From positions 1 through 5,660 of the forward strand of contig JAHEJE010000140.1 of NCBI GenBank assembly GCA_024639035.1: a DNA stretch of 5,660 nucleotides, in the 5' to 3' direction. Shown here in pieces: positions 1-5,660 of this stretch (positions within the stretch are counted from its first letter, which is position 1; the number at the start of each line of letters is the position of its first letter). Made by a program: the position numbers and the translations under genes. This stretch comes from Alphaproteobacteria bacterium (GTDB lineage: Bacteria; Pseudomonadota; Alphaproteobacteria; Rhizobiales; Aestuariivirgaceae). The notes beneath the pieces are model-generated. The model did not search any database, had not been told where the DNA came from, and saw nothing but the letters and a program-made list of their open reading frames with translations.

Positions 1-118
1 CTACCAAACGCCCCACCAAATCACGCCATGCCCTGCCAACCGGGCCATTGCAGCGCGGTGTTGGGGTGTGGGTGGTCGGTCTGATACGCTTTTGTGCGGC
101 GTAATTCAAGCCTGGCGA

Positions 119-1939
119 TCATCCGAACCAACTTCTGCGGCCATTGACCGGGCGGTCGGTGCGCGGGCCGGGGTCGTCGGGCTGGCGATTGTCCGGCAAC
201 AACTCCTCCGCCTCTTCCGCTGTTTCTTCCATCTCACCCTCGTCGCCGGCGGCAGGCTCCGGCTCAATTGCCGGCTCCTCGGCGGCATCGGCCTTGGCAT
301 CAGAACTTTCTGGAGCCTGCGAGCCCGACCGGTCGGCAACAGCCTGTTCGGCCTTCGCCGGCGTTTCCTCGTCAGGCTCGGCTTCAACGACGTCGTCCGC
401 CGCCTCGGCATCGTCCTCGGCCTCGGACGGCTTGGGCTCGTCTTCCGCCGCCGCCTCTACCAGGTCCGCCTCGGCTTCCGCCACAACGGTCTCTTCCACC
501 GCTTCGTCACTATCAACCGTGTCGTCACCCACCGGCGCCGCATCGGCTACATCCTCATCACCGGCCTCGGAGCCGACCACGATGGCATCGTCCCCCGGCA
601 ACGGCGCCTCGCTGTCCAGCGCCGCGATCACCTCGTCTTCGGCCGGCGCGCCGAGAGCCGTGAGCGGGACTTTCCAGGCAAATGCGCCGAGTTCGCCACT
701 GACCGGCGAAACCGGCAGCCAGCTTTCCGACACGAAACCGTCGGCGGTCCAGGCCGGGTCGCGCGGCGCCCGTACCGCCCGCGACAGCCATTCACGCGCC
801 TTGCCGGTGTTGCCGAATTCGCCTTCTTCGATTTCTGCCATCAGCATGCACAGGCGAACCGGCGGCCGTTCGGTGACGTGTGGCTCGAGCGCCTTGCGGG
901 CCGCCCTCCAGTCGCGCGCGTCGATCGCCACATGTGTCAGCGCCACGGCGCCCTCGACGCCGCCATCGCTGACCCGCAACAATTCCTTGACCCGGCGCAA
1001 CCGGTCCTGGGCCGAATCGCCGGCGCGGGCATGAACATAGGTGTCGGCGATCTCCGGGTGCGGGCTCAACCGCCAGGTCTTCTCAAGAATTCGCGCCGCC
1101 TTGCGCAGCGAGCCTTGCTCCGCCTGAACCCGCCCGGCAACCACCGCCGCCGGCACCAGGGCCGGGTTCAGCTTGTGCGCCCTGGTCGCGAGATCGATTG
1201 CCGCGGCCGGATCGTCACGCTCGACCTCCATCGCCTGCGCCGTCAGCACCACCGCCCGTTTCGCGTTGGCCTCATCGCGATCGAGCACGCCTGCCCGGCG
1301 CTGCCGGTCGATCAGGCTATCGACCGCCGGCCAGTCGCCATCGCTGGACAGATAACCGGACACCGCCGTGGATGCCCAGGCCAGCGAACCGTCGCGCCGG
1401 TTGGCCCGCTCGGCATAGTCGCGCGCCGCCGCCTCGTCGCCCTGCTTGCGGGCCGCGACGTAAAGCCCGCGCAGGGCCACGACTTCGGTTTCCGGATCGT
1501 CCAGCATCTCCTTGTAGATTTGCGAGACCCGTGAATTGTCACCCCGCAACTGCGCCGCCTGGGCCTCCAGGAGATGTGCCAGCGGACTGTCGGCCACCAG
1601 TTTCTTGGCCTGCAATGCCTGCTTTCGCGCCGTGGTCGCATCGCCGGCACTGACCGCCACCATACCCTTGGACAGGGCGTCGATACCCTTGCGGTGGCGT
1701 CGCGAGCGAAAGAACCCGCCGACCGCGCCGGGTGTGCAGAACACCAGCCGGATCACCCACCAGACAAACCAGATGACGAAGAACAGGATGAAGAACGCCA
1801 GCATCGCCAGATATACCGGGATCTCGTCGATCTGATAGCCCAGCCATGTCACCGACATGGTGCCCGGCTGATTGGCCATCCAGGTAAAGGCAAAGGCCAG
1901 TGCGACCAAAACCGCAAAACGCAACAACAATTTAATCAT
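119..1939 (-). CDS. hemY: HemY-type inner-membrane TPR protein with long acidic C-terminal tail
   Basis: The product has 606 residues. It starts MIKLLLRF, has a first membrane helix at about residues 5-22, a short periplasmic loop, a second helix at about 43-66, then a basic stretch (RSRRHRKG, 78-85). By the positive-inside rule both ends are cytoplasmic. Residues 26-133 resemble the HemY N-terminal domain. Residues 86-390 are Ala-rich helical pairs typical of TPR repeats. An alphaproteobacterial HemY signature follows around 397-425 (DGFVSESWLPVSPVSG, then AFAWKVP). Residues 431-580 form an acidic, probably disordered tail (my count: 56 D/E against 4 K/R), and the end carries PDDPGP at 588-592 and a basic terminus. 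The ATG at 1939 was chosen because it gives the family N-terminus; the frame stays open upstream, into the preceding gene. That gene ends 13 bases away, so the two are probably co-transcribed. The ribosome site is weak (CAGG). HemY is linked to late heme synthesis by gene context; its biochemical role is unsettled. It is not the protoporphyrinogen oxidase of Bacillus that shares the name. Confidence 0.9.
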   Translation of the reverse strand: MIKLLLRFAVLVALAFAFTWMANQPGTMSVTWLGYQIDEIPVYLAMLAFFILFFVIWFVWWVIRLVFCTPGAVGGFFRSRRHRKGIDALSKGMVAVSAGDATTARKQALQAKKLVADSPLAHLLEAQAAQLRGDNSRVSQIYKEMLDDPETEVVALRGLYVAARKQGDEAAARDYAERANRRDGSLAWASTAVSGYLSSDGDWPAVDSLIDRQRRAGVLDRDEANAKRAVVLTAQAMEVERDDPAAAIDLATRAHKLNPALVPAAVVAGRVQAEQGSLRKAARILEKTWRLSPHPEIADTYVHARAGDSAQDRLRRVKELLRVSDGGVEGAVALTHVAIDARDWRAARKALEPHVTERPPVRLCMLMAEIEEGEFGNTGKAREWLSRAVRAPRDPAWTADGFVSESWLPVSPVSGELGAFAWKVPLTALGAPAEDEVIAALDSEAPLPGDDAIVVGSEAGDEDVADAAPVGDDTVDSDEAVEETVVAEAEADLVEAAAEDEPKPSEAEDDAEAADDVVEAEPDEETPAKAEQAVADRSGSQAPESSDAKADAAEEPAIEPEPAAGDEGEMEETAEEAEELLPDNRQPDDPGPRTDRPVNGRRSWFG

Positions 1940-1952
1940 GAGCCTGTTCCCG

Positions 1953-3365
1953 TCAGCCGCTCGTCTTGCTCGCGGCAAGCTGGCGCAACACCGCCTGCGA
2001 TAATTTTTCCATCGCCGCATTGAGCGCCAGCCGCGCCCCGGCGCGCTCCAGCCAACCGGAAACGCCCTCCGGCGCCGCCTCGCCATGGCCCGCCAGGCTC
2101 TGCACCGCCGCGGCCAGATCGCCGCCGCGCACCGTGGCGGCCGATTGCTTCAGCAGGTCCACCCAATCGATTTCGCCGACCTTGCGGATCTTGACCACCT
2201 TGGTCAATTGCGATGTCAGTGCCGACAGCACGCCGCTGTCTTCGCTGGCCGCTGCCGCGGTCTCCTCGCGCTTGGCGGCCACTTTAGCGGCCAGGCCGTC
2301 GAGTTCGCCGGCCAAGGTACCCAGCGATGGCACACCGGTCTTGGCCGCGTCGCGCAGTTCGGCGATACCGGGCAGGGTCGGTGCGGTTGCCACAAGTGCA
2401 TCAAGCTCGACCTCGAACGGGCCGCCGCCGTCGACCGCCGCCGTCAACTTGCCGAAACTCTGGCCGAGCGCCGATACCGTCTGCGTCGCCCGCGCCTCTT
2501 GCTGCGCCTTCATCGCCTCAAGTGTTTCGCTGACCGCCATCACCTGGGCCTTCAGCTCTTCGCCGCCGCTGCCGTCGACCTTGCCGGCGACTTCATCGAG
2601 CTTGGCGGCCACGGCTGCAAGGCCCTGCCCCAATTCATCGATCTTCATCGCGTTGGCCGCCTGGCCGGCAGCGCCGCCGGCACCGTCGGTCGCAGCACTC
2701 GAGATTGCCGCGGTAACCTTGTCGAGTGCCGCCTGGGTCTTTTCCTGCCGGGCCGTACCGGCCTGCTCGATGGACGCCAGAGATTGCGCCGTGGCGGTCT
2801 GTGCGCTGGCCACCGCTGCCTCCAGCCTGCTCAGCTTTTCGGCGTTGATCTGGTTTGCCTTGCCCAGTTCGGCGACCTGCTGCTGCAGGGCTTCGATCTG
2901 CGCCACGGCGGCACTGTCCGTACCGCCGCCGTAGGTGCGATAGGCCCACGCCCCCGCCCCGCCGGCAATGATCAGCGCCGCCAGCCCGGCCGCAATCAGC
3001 TTGCCGCTGCCGCCACCGCCGGCCTGCTTTGGCGCTTCATCCGGCGTCACCTCGGCGTCCGCTGTATCGGCATCGGATTGGGCAGTGGCCCCCTCCTCTG
3101 CCGGCTCGCCATCGGCCTTGTCGGGATCTGATTGTGCCGCGGCAGTTTCCTTGGCCGGCGCATCGCCTGAAGCTTCCGGGGAGGTCGTGCCGGCCGTCTC
3201 ATCGGGCGCCTGTTGCGATGCATCCGCGCCGGCTGCCTCGGGTGCGGCGCCGCTTTTGCTCTCATCGCTGTTTTCGGCGTCGGCGACTTCCTCTGCCTTC
3301 AGGTCGATGACCTGCGGGCGCGCCGTCTTCCTCGGTTTCGGTCTGCGTCTCGGTTTTTGTGTCAT
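1953..3365 (-). CDS. Mitofilin/Mic60-family inner-membrane protein (COG4223-like)
   Basis: The product has 470 residues. Residues 1-17 are strongly basic (PRRRPKPRK), and 24-113 are a Pro/Ala/acid-rich, probably disordered segment (25 D/E against 4 K by my count). One membrane helix lies at about 122-143, flanked by a Gly-rich stretch. Residues 153-215 show heptad-like hydrophobic spacing (EALQQQVAEL, AEKLSRLEAAV), and 236-310 are further helical, coiled-coil-prone sequence. The C-terminal part has mitofilin-like features: GPFEVELDALVATAP at 315-329, VKIRKVGEID at 391-400, and Ala-rich amphipathic helices to 465. The basic N-terminus predicts a cytoplasmic tail and a periplasmic coiled coil, as in mitochondrial Mic60, which shapes crista junctions; alphaproteobacterial homologues are implicated in intracytoplasmic membrane formation. 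The ATG at 3365 has an AAGAGG ribosome site 5 bases upstream. The gene sits between hemD and hemY, an arrangement characteristic of this family in the class. Family assignment is fairly sure; function in this organism is inferred. Automatic pipelines may call it hypothetical. Confidence 0.85.
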   Translation of the reverse strand: MTQKPRRRPKPRKTARPQVIDLKAEEVADAENSDESKSGAAPEAAGADASQQAPDETAGTTSPEASGDAPAKETAAAQSDPDKADGEPAEEGATAQSDADTADAEVTPDEAPKQAGGGGSGKLIAAGLAALIIAGGAGAWAYRTYGGGTDSAAVAQIEALQQQVAELGKANQINAEKLSRLEAAVASAQTATAQSLASIEQAGTARQEKTQAALDKVTAAISSAATDGAGGAAGQAANAMKIDELGQGLAAVAAKLDEVAGKVDGSGGEELKAQVMAVSETLEAMKAQQEARATQTVSALGQSFGKLTAAVDGGGPFEVELDALVATAPTLPGIAELRDAAKTGVPSLGTLAGELDGLAAKVAAKREETAAAASEDSGVLSALTSQLTKVVKIRKVGEIDWVDLLKQSAATVRGGDLAAAVQSLAGHGEAAPEGVSGWLERAGARLALNAAMEKLSQAVLRQLAASKTSG

Positions 3366-3370
3366 TTGCG

Positions 3371-3376
3371 CCTCTT
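3371..3376 (-). promoter_or_regulatory. Ribosome binding site of the mitofilin-family gene
   Basis: AAGAGG on the minus strand, five bases (CGCAA) before the ATG at 3365. It is the best Shine-Dalgarno match among the four minus-strand genes. This fits independent translation initiation here, in contrast to the coupled hemC-hemD junction. Confidence 0.6.
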
Positions 3377-3391
3377 ACCCCATCAATCCGC

Positions 3392-3406
3392 CATTGCCGG
3401 GCAATG
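3392..3406 (-). repeat. Perfect 6-bp hairpin directly after the hemD stop codon
   Basis: On the minus strand the stop codon TGA is followed at once by CATTGC-CCG-GCAATG, a perfect 6-base-pair stem with a 3-base loop. It fills part of the 41-base gap before the mitofilin-family gene. No T-run follows (next bases GCGGATTGATGGGG), so it is not a canonical intrinsic terminator. It could act as an mRNA stability or processing element between the hem and membrane-protein halves of the operon; that role is inference. Confidence 0.5.
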
Positions 3407-4144
3407 TCAAGCCCGCCATGCCTTCAGAGCGTCCACAACCGCATCCTCATCGGCACGGTCTGCCACCATGGTGCGAACATCATCACCGCAGCTTCGTCGC
3501 AGCGCCCGCTCCACATTGCCGGATAGACAGACATAAGTGATTGAATCCGCCCCCACCCGATCGCTGCTTGCATGGCCGATCAGCTCACCCCAGATAGCCG
3601 CTGATCGCGGCGAATACAAGACAACGGACATGCTCTGTCGCTGCGACAGCGCCGCGCGGGCCGCATCCGGCATCTGCCGGGCGTGCACCGCCTCATAAAC
3701 CACGACACGCGCGACATCATACCCCAGCGCCGAAAGCGCTCCGTGCAGGTCGCCGCTGATATGCACACCGGACGGATAGAGAATCGGCCCCGCCCCGGCC
3801 CGACAGGCATTACGCACTGTCTCCACCAGCGCATCGACATCGCCGCCCGACTGCCTGACATCGGCAAATCCGGCCGCACGCGCCGCGCGCGCCGATGCCG
3901 CACCGACCGCCAGCACCGGCACCGTCAACAGCCGTTCGGCACCGACTTGCGCCATCAAACCGCTTACGCCGTTGGCACTGGTGAAGGCGATGGCCTGCGG
4001 CACCTGGTCCGGCAGCGCTACGCCACGGATATGTTCGAGCCGCATCAGCGGCGCAATCACCGGCGCAAAGCCGATGTCGCGCAAGCGTGCCGCCAGCGCC
4101 TCGCTGTCGGCTTGCGGCCGGGTAACAATGACGCAGTCGGCCAT
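3407..4144 (-). CDS. hemD: Uroporphyrinogen-III synthase
   Basis: The product has 245 residues, normal for the family. It catalyses ring closure of hydroxymethylbilane with inversion of ring D, giving uroporphyrinogen III, in the cytoplasm. Although HemD sequences diverge greatly, the expected landmarks appear in order: VTRP at 7-10, the AFTSANGV block at 53-60, AVGAASARAARAAGF at 79-93, GGDVDALVE at 100-108, ILYPSG at 121-126, SGDLHGALSALGYDV at 130-144 with VVVYEA at 147-152, LYSPRSA at 177-182 and beyond, and CLSGNVERAL at 206-215. These correspond to the two alternating half-domains of the fold. The ATG at 4144 overlaps the hemC stop by one base (TAATG), a classical arrangement for translational coupling; only a weak CAGG lies about 11 bases upstream. 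The position directly after hemC supports the assignment as much as the sequence does. Confidence 0.93.
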   Translation of the reverse strand: MADCVIVTRPQADSEALAARLRDIGFAPVIAPLMRLEHIRGVALPDQVPQAIAFTSANGVSGLMAQVGAERLLTVPVLAVGAASARAARAAGFADVRQSGGDVDALVETVRNACRAGAGPILYPSGVHISGDLHGALSALGYDVARVVVYEAVHARQMPDAARAALSQRQSMSVVLYSPRSAAIWGELIGHASSDRVGADSITYVCLSGNVERALRRSCGDDVRTMVADRADEDAVVDALKAWRA

Positions 4145-5064
4145 TACGCAAACAGCCTGTCGCCGGCCGCTGCCCGAACCTCGTCTGCCGCATCGCGCCC
4201 CAGCCGCTCGGCATCGTCATGCGTACCCCGGCGCTCGGCCTGCCATATCGTCGAGCCATCGAGCGACAGGGCCATGCCGCGAAACGCCACCTGATCGCCA
4301 TCCAGCACCGCATGGCCGGCCAGCGGCGTGCGGCACGACCCGTCAAGTGCGCACAGGAAGCCGCGCTCGGCCGCAACGGCGGTCTCGGTATCCCGGTCAT
4401 TCAGCGGTCGCAGCAGTTCGCGCGCCTGCCCGTCACCGGCCCTGACCTCGATGCCGATCGCGCCCTGCGCCACCGCCGGCAGCATTTCATCGACCGGCAT
4501 CGCCCGCGTTACCCGGTCCGCCAGTCCGAGCCGGTTGAGCCCGGCGCAGGCCAGAAAGGTCGCGGCCACCTCGCCGGCTTCCAGCTTGCTCAGCCTGGTC
4601 TGCACGTTGCCACGGTACTGCACCACTTTCAGGTCCGGCCGCAGGGCGCGCACCTGAGCCGCCCGTCGCACTGACGACGACCCCACCACGGCACCCTCCG
4701 GAAGATCGGCCGGCGAGGTCGCAACCGGGCTTAAAAAACCATCACGGGGATCTTCGCGCGGCAACAGGCAGGCCATCTCCAATCCGTCCGGCAGTTCCGC
4801 CGGCATGTCCTTCATCGAATGCACCGCCATGTCGATCGAACCGCCGAACAGCGCCTCTTCGATCTCCTTGGTGAACAGCCCCTTGCCGCCGATTTCCGCC
4901 AGCGGGCGGTCGCGCACCCTGTCGCCGGTCGTGGTGATGACCACGATCTCGATCGCCGCTGCATCGATGCCGTGCGCCGCAGCCAGCCTATCCCGTGTTT
5001 CGTGCGCCTGCGCCAAGGCCAGCGGCGAGCCTCGGGTGCCGATTTTGAGTTGTGAGGTTTGCAA
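4144..5064 (-). CDS. hemC: Porphobilinogen deaminase (hydroxymethylbilane synthase)
   Basis: The product has 306 residues, the usual length. The enzyme joins four porphobilinogen molecules into 1-hydroxymethylbilane on a covalently bound dipyrromethane cofactor, in the cytoplasm. Diagnostic sequence includes GTRGSPLALAQA at 9-20, the active-site loop region GGKGLFTKEIEEAL at 59-72, VHSMKDMP at 81-88 with catalytic Asp86, SSSVRRAAQ at 129-137 (substrate/cofactor-binding Arg133, Arg134), QYRGNVQTRL at 149-158 (Arg151, Arg157), and ALDGSCRTPLAGHA at 239-252, where Cys244 is the cofactor attachment residue. All key residues are present. The start is a TTG at 5064: the frame has a stop at 5098-5100 and no ATG or GTG between, and the nearby ATG at 5089 is out of frame. 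A weak GGGA lies 8 bases before the TTG. This is the first gene of the operon, divergent from tsaD, and it ends one base into hemD. Confidence 0.96.
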   Translation of the reverse strand: MQTSQLKIGTRGSPLALAQAHETRDRLAAAHGIDAAAIEIVVITTTGDRVRDRPLAEIGGKGLFTKEIEEALFGGSIDMAVHSMKDMPAELPDGLEMACLLPREDPRDGFLSPVATSPADLPEGAVVGSSSVRRAAQVRALRPDLKVVQYRGNVQTRLSKLEAGEVAATFLACAGLNRLGLADRVTRAMPVDEMLPAVAQGAIGIEVRAGDGQARELLRPLNDRDTETAVAAERGFLCALDGSCRTPLAGHAVLDGDQVAFRGMALSLDGSTIWQAERRGTHDDAERLGRDAADEVRAAAGDRLFA

Positions 5065-5072
5065 GCCGGTAA

Positions 5073-5076
5073 TCCC
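5073..5076 (-). promoter_or_regulatory. Weak ribosome binding site of hemC
   Basis: GGGA on the minus strand, 8 bases before the TTG start at 5064. It is a poor Shine-Dalgarno match, but no better one occurs between the upstream in-frame stop (5098-5100) and the TTG. Weak site plus TTG suggests modest hemC translation. Confidence 0.3.
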
Positions 5077-5106
5077 AATGTTAGAGCATCTGTGCAGTCA
5101 TCGCCG

Positions 5107-5119
5107 GGCGCTTTGCGCC
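5107..5119. repeat. Perfect inverted repeat GGCGC-TTT-GCGCC
   Basis: Two 5-base arms separated by TTT, near the middle of the divergent region and 8 bases upstream of the TATAAC box. The symmetry and location suit an operator for a dimeric regulator, or a short hairpin in the hemC leader if transcription starts to its right. No T-run follows on either strand that would make it a terminator. GC-rich palindromes of this size also arise by chance in such genomes. Confidence 0.4.
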
Positions 5120-5126
5120 GCCGCAC

Positions 5127-5132
5127 TATAAC
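5127..5132 (+). promoter_or_regulatory. Possible -10 element for tsaD
   Basis: TATAAC is a good match to the housekeeping -10 hexamer and sits in the only AT-rich island of the region. Transcription would begin near 5138-5140, leaving a leader of about 20 bases that still includes the ribosome site. No clear TTGACA-like -35 is found 16-18 bases upstream (the sequence there is GC-rich), which lowers confidence. Confidence 0.3.
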
Positions 5133-5150
5133 TTTTCGTCCCGGTGAGGA

Positions 5151-5157
5151 AAGGTGA
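5151..5157 (+). promoter_or_regulatory. Ribosome binding site of tsaD
   Basis: AAGGTGA matches the 3' end of 16S rRNA well, with AAGG ending 6 bases before the TTG at 5161. Its last three bases are an in-frame TGA (5155-5157), so the tsaD frame cannot begin further upstream. This supports the TTG as start. Confidence 0.6.
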
Positions 5158-5160
5158 ACT

Positions 5161-5660
5161 TTGGCCACAGGCAGCAAGGACATCAGGGTGCTCGGCATCG
5201 AGACCTCATGCGACGAGACCGCCGCATCGATTGTCGAGCGCCGGGCAAATGGCGAGCCGGTCGTCCGCAGCAATATCGTCCTGTCGCAACTGGCCGCGCA
5301 TGCGCCCTATGGCGGCGTTGTGCCCGAGATTGCCGCGCGCGCCCATGTCGATGCCCTCGATGGCCTGATCGAGAAGGCCCTGGACCAGGCCGGCCTGTCG
5401 CTCGACGACATCGACGCGGTGGCGGCAACCGCCGGACCCGGTCTGGTCGGCGGACTGCTGGTCGGCGTCATGACCGCCAAGGCCATCGCCGTGGCGAAGT
5501 CCAAACCGTTCATCGCCGTCAACCATCTGGAGGCCCATGCGCTGACCCCGGGATTGACTGAAAACCTGCGCCCGCCCTACCTGTTACTGCTGGTCTCCGG
5601 CGGCCACACCCAGTTCCTCGCGGTTGAGGACGTCGCCCGCTTCCGCCGCTACGGCACCAC
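5161..5660 (+). CDS. tsaD: tRNA N6-threonylcarbamoyladenosine (t6A37) synthase subunit TsaD, 5' part
   Basis: The gene is cut by the right edge after 166 complete codons, about half the usual length. TsaD transfers the threonylcarbamoyl group from threonylcarbamoyl-AMP to A37 of tRNAs that read ANN codons, working in the cytoplasm with TsaB and TsaE. Family motifs in order: VLGIETSCDETAAS at 10-23, YGGVVPEIAARAH at 50-62, TAGPGLVGGLLVG at 90-102, the metal-binding HLEAH with His122 and His126, and LVSGGHTQ at 144-151, part of the ASKHA-type nucleotide-binding fold. The TTG at 5161 is preferred: it follows a good ribosome site, an in-frame TGA sits just upstream, and it leaves a short N-terminal extension common in this class. 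A GTG at 5188 (Val10), with AAGGA 7 bases before it, is a credible alternative that would begin directly at LGIETSCDET. It is transcribed away from hemC. Older names are gcp and ygjD. Confidence 0.96.
   Translation, partial: MATGSKDIRVLGIETSCDETAASIVERRANGEPVVRSNIVLSQLAAHAPYGGVVPEIAARAHVDALDGLIEKALDQAGLSLDDIDAVAATAGPGLVGGLLVGVMTAKAIAVAKSKPFIAVNHLEAHALTPGLTENLRPPYLLLLVSGGHTQFLAVEDVARFRRYGT

Larger units (their letters stand above)
5065..5160. promoter_or_regulatory. Divergent intergenic region between hemC and tsaD
   Basis: These 96 bases must hold the promoter of the hem operon (leftward) and probably that of tsaD (rightward). I see one AT-rich island (CACTATAACTTTTC, 5124-5137), one perfect inverted repeat (5107-5119) and ribosome sites at both ends. 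No convincing -35/-10 pair is visible for hemC. The transcription directions and gene starts make promoter content near certain; the exact sites are not resolved. Confidence 0.6.

Noticed and set aside
1..48. 15-codon minus-strand frame (MARLAGHGVIWWGVW) downstream of hemY.
   Set aside because: Too short, no ribosome site and no recognisable homology; it could be chance.
85..103. Inverted repeat TACGC...GCGTA downstream of hemY, considered as an operon terminator.
   Set aside because: The stem has only 5 pairs, the loop is 9 bases, and no T-run follows in the direction of hemY transcription.
3..104. Plus-strand frame entering from the left edge and ending at TAA 102-104, possibly the tail of a convergent gene.
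   Set aside because: Only 33 codons are visible, with no motif and weaker third-position G/C bias (21 of 33) than expected for a gene of this genome. Sequence to the left would be needed.
1..118. Search for a tRNA or other RNA gene next to hemY.
   Set aside because: No T-loop (GGTTCGA-like), no acceptor pairing and no CCA end could be found on either strand.
2..1534. Plus-strand frame open from the left edge to 1534, with a possible 488-residue product from 68.
   Set aside because: It is antisense to hemY. The product is Arg-rich without recognisable motifs, and the minus-strand frame shows membrane helices, TPR-like repeats and family signatures. Long stop-free antisense frames are expected in GC-rich DNA.
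1966..3131. Two long plus-strand open frames (1966-2934, 2085-3131) opposite the mitofilin-family gene.
   Set aside because: Products are Ser/Ala- or Arg/Gly-rich low-complexity mirror translations; the minus-strand frame has domain order, a ribosome site and operon context.
3683..4674. Plus-strand open frames opposite hemD and hemC (3683-4294, 3972-4445, 4219-4674).
   Set aside because: They are shadows of two confidently identified enzyme genes and show no family motifs.
5087..5089. ATG on the minus strand upstream of hemC, considered as its start.
   Set aside because: It is out of frame with hemC and meets a stop after one further codon (ATG CTC TAA).
5154..5561. Plus-strand GTG-initiated 135-residue frame within tsaD.
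   Set aside because: All TsaD motifs lie in the other frame starting at 5161; this one is Arg/Gly-rich without motifs.

Overview
The window looks like chromosomal DNA of an alphaproteobacterium. It is GC-rich with strongly G/C-biased third codon positions, and it carries a gene order typical of that class: hemC, hemD, a mitofilin (Mic60)-family gene and hemY run together on the minus strand, with tsaD pointing the other way. The sequence does not support naming a genus. No mobile element, CRISPR array, RNA gene or sign of recent transfer was seen.

Layout from left to right. Bases 1-118 lie downstream of hemY and hold no gene I can support. Bases 119-1939 (minus) encode a HemY-type membrane protein with TPR-like helices and a long acidic tail. 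Bases 1953-3365 (minus) encode the mitofilin/Mic60-family protein. Bases 3407-4144 (minus) encode uroporphyrinogen-III synthase (hemD), and 4144-5064 (minus) porphobilinogen deaminase (hemC). A 96-base divergent intergenic region (5065-5160) separates hemC from tsaD, which starts at 5161 on the plus strand and runs off the right edge after 166 codons.

The four minus-strand genes are very likely one operon transcribed hemC > hemD > mic60-like > hemY. hemC and hemD overlap by one base (TAATG), the next gap is 41 bases and contains a small perfect hairpin, and the last gap is 13 bases. HemC and HemD perform consecutive cytoplasmic steps: four porphobilinogen to hydroxymethylbilane, then to uroporphyrinogen III, the precursor of heme, siroheme, cobalamin and bacteriochlorophyll. 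The two downstream genes encode inner-membrane proteins implicated in organising membranes or membrane-bound complexes, so the operon joins tetrapyrrole supply to membrane architecture. tsaD belongs to a separate pathway, the t6A modification of tRNA.

Nothing here is a clearly new system. The points most worth a second look are the membrane-protein half of the operon with its two acidic disordered segments, the use of TTG starts by both divergent genes, a perfect 13-base inverted repeat between them, and the intercistronic hairpin after hemD.
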